Shown in pieces: positions 61,062-64,000 of a DNA stretch of 64,000 nucleotides; the first letter of the stretch is position 1; the number at the start of each line of letters is the position of its first letter. Source of the DNA: Hesseltinella vesiculosa (lineage: Eukaryota; Mucoromycota; Mucoromycetes; Mucorales; Cunninghamellaceae). The DNA lies in assembly GCA_002104935.1 (NCBI GenBank), contig MCGT01000011.1, forward strand, positions 372,001 through 436,000, written 5' to 3'. Under the pieces are notes generated by a model that had not been told where the DNA came from, did not search any database, and was given only the letters and a program-made list of their open reading frames with translations. A program made the translations under genes and the position numbers.

Positions 61062-61083
61062 CGAGCGTCACATTATAAAGTTA

Positions 61084-61290
61084 TAAAGCTGTTGAAGAAG
61101 AAAAAAAAAATGTTTTTTTTCAGCCTCCCCTTTTTTTTGCATCCGGGTTTGAGTGAGGATAGAGAGACATGAACCCGGATGGGAGATGTTAGGTGAAAAT
61201 TCCAAAAACAGAAAATCCATTTTATTGGACGATTCCAAGCCCAGTGTAACATTTATGTCCGTGTATTCTCTGAAACTCCTCATTCAAATC
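61084..61290 (-). repeat. MULE right terminal inverted repeat
   Basis: The reverse complement matches 57288-57496 almost exactly; the visible difference is ACATCTCCC versus ACATCACCC plus T-run length. Ends at 61290 before the ATCTTTG duplication. Confidence 0.93.
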
Positions 61291-61297
61291 ATCTTTG
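61291..61297 (+). repeat. Right target-site duplication (ATCTTTG)
   Basis: Exact copy of 57281-57287, directly outside the right inverted repeat. Confidence 0.75.
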
Positions 61298-61610
61298 GTC
61301 AAAATGTTGCAGCCAATCTCCTGACTGGCCTCAGAAAAAAAACAAGTAGCCCCCACTTGTTTGGTATGAAAGCCCAGAATGGACGCCTGCTTGCTTCTCA
61401 GAAGGCAATTGTCAATAAAATGAACGCTTTGGATCAGCTTGAGAGAGATGTTAAAGTATCCCACGTTTGTAAAAGTTATGATACTATCATTCTCGCCCAC
61501 ACGATTTCATTGAAAAAGATCAGACTGCGTGAGAGGGAGGCGGAGGTGACTTTTTTTTTTCAGCTCTTCTTTTTTTTTTCACCACTCAATTGAACGACAT
61601 CTATACAATC
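61298..61610 (+). other. Open reading stretch interrupted by the MULE
   Basis: The right flank stays open for about 98 codons (AANLLTGLRKKTSSP ... AQNGRLLASQKAIVNKMNAL). Collapsing the element to one copy of the duplication joins it in frame to the left flank, where ATG ACC ATC TTT GGT gives MTIFGQN, so insertion was 3 codons after a possible start. A minus-strand frame is also open. Pyrimidine-rich sequence at 61550-61580 leads into TAF6. No family recognised; could be the tail of the neighbouring zinc-finger gene's locus. Confidence 0.35.
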
Positions 61611-63363
61611 ATGAGTGCTATTTCTAAAGACACGATCAAGGTAAGCAGAAGAAATGTGTGGAAATAAAGAAACAGGATGATTCTGACACATTTCATGTTC
61701 TTGATTAATGGCATAAAGTCTATTGGCGAATCACAGGGAATCACTAATCTCAAAGACGACGTTGCGGTTGCTTTGGGACAGGATGTGGATTATCGTATTC
61801 AAGAGCTGATTCAGGTATCTCTTCATTTTGTCATGAAAATAGATGGGCAGCGAGATAAATAGACGTATCTCTTATGCTTGCATTGTTTTTAGGAAGCCAC
61901 CAAGTTCATGCGTCACTCGAAACGATCCAAAATGACAGTGGACGATATCAATGCAGCATTACGCGTCAAAAATGTCGAACCGCTCTATGGCTATGGCCAT
62001 GGTGAGGCACAAAAGTTTCGAAAGACAGTGGTCAACTCGCAAAGCATCTACTTTACCGAGGATGAAGAGCTCAGCTTTGACACCATTCTGAACAAACCTT
62101 TACCCAAGATCCCGTTGGATGTGTCATTCACTGCCCACTGGCTGGCCATTGAAGGTGTCCAGCCCGCTATTCCTCAGAATCCAACACCAAGCGGTAAGCA
62201 AGGCATAGCCGGCAAGCGCCTCACCTCACTCACTCTTCTTTTTATTGGTTCTGGTAGACGCAAAGGTCGATCTATTGACAAAGCGAGCCAAAACTCACAA
62301 CACCAACAATGGCATCACAACGGACCAAATCGACGTCAAACCTCTTGTCAAACACATTTTGTCCAAAGAATTGCAAATGTATTTCGAACGCATCACCGAC
62401 TCGATTGTCAGCGACGACGAACGGCTACGATCTCAGGCATTCGAGAGCTTGGGCAACGATCCCGGTCTGCATCAACTCTTGCCCTACTTTGTTCAGCATA
62501 TCCAGAAAAAGGTCATCCAAAATCACAAGCACCTCGATATCCTGGACGCCATGCTCTCCACTGTCCATGCCATCTTGAATAACCCACATCTCTTTGTCGA
62601 GCCTTACGTAAGTCTACCTCCTCCATCTGGTCCCTATTTTAAGTCGTTTCAGTTGTGCCTCTGCTAATGACTTATAATTATCTCGGTTTTTTTTTTCTTA
62701 TTGTAGCTGCATCAATTAATACCATCGATTCTCACGTGTCTGGTGGCCAAGTCGATTTGCGAACATCCTTTGGAACAAGACCATTGGCACGTACGCGATC
62801 GTGCTGCCAAACTCATCGCGCACATCTCATCCCAATACGGCAAAGTCTACCATACCTTGCAACCTCGCATCACGAAAACTTTATTGCGTGCCTTTTTGGA
62901 TCCAGCCAAACCTCTGACCACACAATATGGCTCCATCAAGGGCCTCAATGCGCTCGGCCCTGACGTCACCCGAACCCTGATGGTTCCCAACATCAAATTC
63001 TATGCTGACAATTGTCTGCAGCACGCCGTCAACAGCCAACACCCCCTCACACAAAATGGCGCTGCCAAATGCAAAGAAGCCCTTGTGGTACAGTCCTGAC
63101 CAGAAATGCAAAAGTGCCACGAGCACGATACTCAACCTCTTTTGCTTCTCTGCATGTAGGAAACGCTGCAACTGATAGCCAAGCATGGGCAACAGGAGCA
63201 CGCATCTCGCCAGACGGATGGCTCCGACATGGTCATGGCCGAAGCACCCTCAGATCAAGAGCAACAAGCCCTGGTGGATTTGGTAGGCGAAGTCGTTGGT
63301 GGTGCCTTCTTGGCTCAGAATCCTAGCAAACAAGACATTCAAGCGATTCTGGAATCGTCCTAG
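61611..63363 (+). CDS. TAF6: TFIID/SAGA subunit TAF6
   Basis: Histone-fold subunit that pairs with TAF9 in TFIID (and SAGA in fungi) for RNA polymerase II initiation. Exons 61611-61640, 61719-61814, 61893-62193, 62258-62607, 62707-63087 and 63160-63363 give 453 aa, the usual size. The histone fold is at the N-terminus: SISKDTIK-type MSAISKDTIKSIGESQGI, DDVAVALGQDVDYRIQELIQ, FMRHSKRSKMTVDDINAALR, VKNVEPLYGYG. The middle has SFTAHWLAIEGVQPAIPQNP. The C-terminal HEAT-repeat domain begins LSKELQMYFERITDSIVSDD and includes VRDRAAKLIAHISSQYGKVY and GSIKGLNALGPDVTRTLMVP. The second intron acceptor is a purine-rich ATAAAG. Confidence 0.95.
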
Positions 63364-63925
63364 ACACCCACGGCCTGTTTTTCTTACAAATCTCCGTTTT
63401 TCGCAATTGCATCGATAAAAACAAACTGCTCACGTTCATTGCGTTTAGCTGGATCAGGCAAAGAGACTCCTCCACCCTATCCCCATTTTGAGTGGCCTGA
63501 TGCCTTTTCATAAATTAGTGTAGGAGGGCAATTGTGATGCAAGTATCGAATTTCAAAAATTTCAGGTGCTGGGGGAGGTAAGTGAAGGCACTGTCAATTT
63601 TTTTTTTTTTTTTGTGTGTGTGTGTATTGGGGGGGGGGGAGAGGGGAACAGGTGGTACAATTTTAGCTGGAGAAGTGATGTGGACCAGATTTATCAAATG
63701 TCAAAAGGCGGGCTTTCTGTGAGAACAATTTTCATACTTTCTCAATGACTTGGGCTTACTAGAAATTCCTCGTTGAAAAGTTATAGTTGCAATATATATT
63801 TATAATATGGGTGAGAGGGAATACAGCAGAGGTAAAAAATATATGTGGGAGAGGGAATGCAAAAGGTAAAAAAAAAAGTTCAAGAGGAGAGTGTTTTCAA
63901 TAAGTGTAGATCATTCACAGGTCAG
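63364..63925. other. Convergent intergenic, low-complexity rich
   Basis: 562 bp between TAF6 (+) and a minus-strand 3' end. It contains T15, (GT)6, G10 and GA-rich sequence at 63600-63650, and a short near-duplication of GAGAGGGAATRCA with AGGTAAAAA at about 63812 and 63850. No gene. Confidence 0.5.
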
Positions 63926-64000
63926 TCATTCATCAATTTTGGGTCGTTTTCCTTTTAAATGAGCAAGATGCTTCTCCAAGTCCTTGATTTCCTCGTCAAG
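63926..64000 (-). CDS. 3' end of an unidentified gene (partial)
   Basis: The last 24 codons and stop of a minus-strand gene that continues beyond the window: LDEEIKDLEKHLAHLKGKRP then KIDE and TGA. The segment is charged and helical with heptad spacing (coiled-coil like) and ends in a basic KGKRPK patch. Too short to assign a family. The frame is open to the window edge. Confidence 0.55.
   Translation of the reverse strand, partial: LDEEIKDLEKHLAHLKGKRPKIDE

Overview
The window is nuclear DNA from a filamentous fungus, most likely an early-diverging one (Mucoromycota). The basis is: many short GT-AG introns (about 50-150 nt) with CTAAC/CTCAC-like branch sites, very frequent poly-A/poly-T runs in introns and UTRs, fungal families (MedA-type regulator, DUF3712 protein, Rom2-type RhoGEF), and a gene whose GEVKP-containing core resembles proteins I remember as common in mucoromycetes. 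The lineage is inferred from family content only; no database search was possible. I joined exons by eye, and for nearly every gene the exon phases close exactly to a whole number of codons.

Layout. 0-5.5 kb: a Tctex-type dynein light chain (-) diverging from a PQ-loop flippase-antagonist-like protein (+), then 2.8 kb with no convincing gene. 5.5-22.5 kb: a 1644-residue DUF3712 membrane protein (+), then a minus-strand series of COX15 (heme A synthase), BDP1 (TFIIIB), a SUR7/PalI protein and DPH1 (diphthamide synthesis), with TyrRS (+) divergent from DPH1. 22.5-26.5 kb: a gene-poor block with copies of a dispersed repeat, a short tandem array and decayed ORFs. 26.5-36.7 kb: an ankyrin+DIL protein (-), an HSF-type transcription factor (+) and a MedA-like regulator (+). 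37-48.2 kb: an NHX-type Na+/H+ exchanger (-), clathrin light chain (-), a SET methyltransferase (-) head-to-head with PRP38B (+), a WrbA-type quinone reductase (-), a FAD monooxygenase (+) and a stefin-like protein (-). 49-54.1 kb: a Rom2-type RhoGEF (+) and a PDRG1-like prefoldin (-). 54.2-57.1 kb: a roughly 1.1-kb minisatellite filling a divergent promoter, followed by an uncharacterised zinc-finger gene with a possible PD-(D/E)XK core. 57.3-61.3 kb: a complete 4.0-kb Mutator-like (MULE) transposon with about 208-bp terminal inverted repeats and a 7-bp target duplication. 61.6 kb to the end: TAF6 (+) and the 3' end of a minus-strand gene.

Most genes are single-copy housekeeping functions with no operon logic: transcription (BDP1, TAF6), splicing (PRP38B), translation (TyrRS, DPH1), trafficking (clathrin light chain, NHX, dynein light chain, ankyrin-DIL) and cell-wall/pH signalling (RhoGEF, PalI). 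The unusual material is the MULE and its neighbour, the higher-order minisatellite, the dispersed repeat family, and gene-structure oddities: at least three GC-AG introns, a 6-nt microexon, a possible 20-nt intron, and likely one-base indels.
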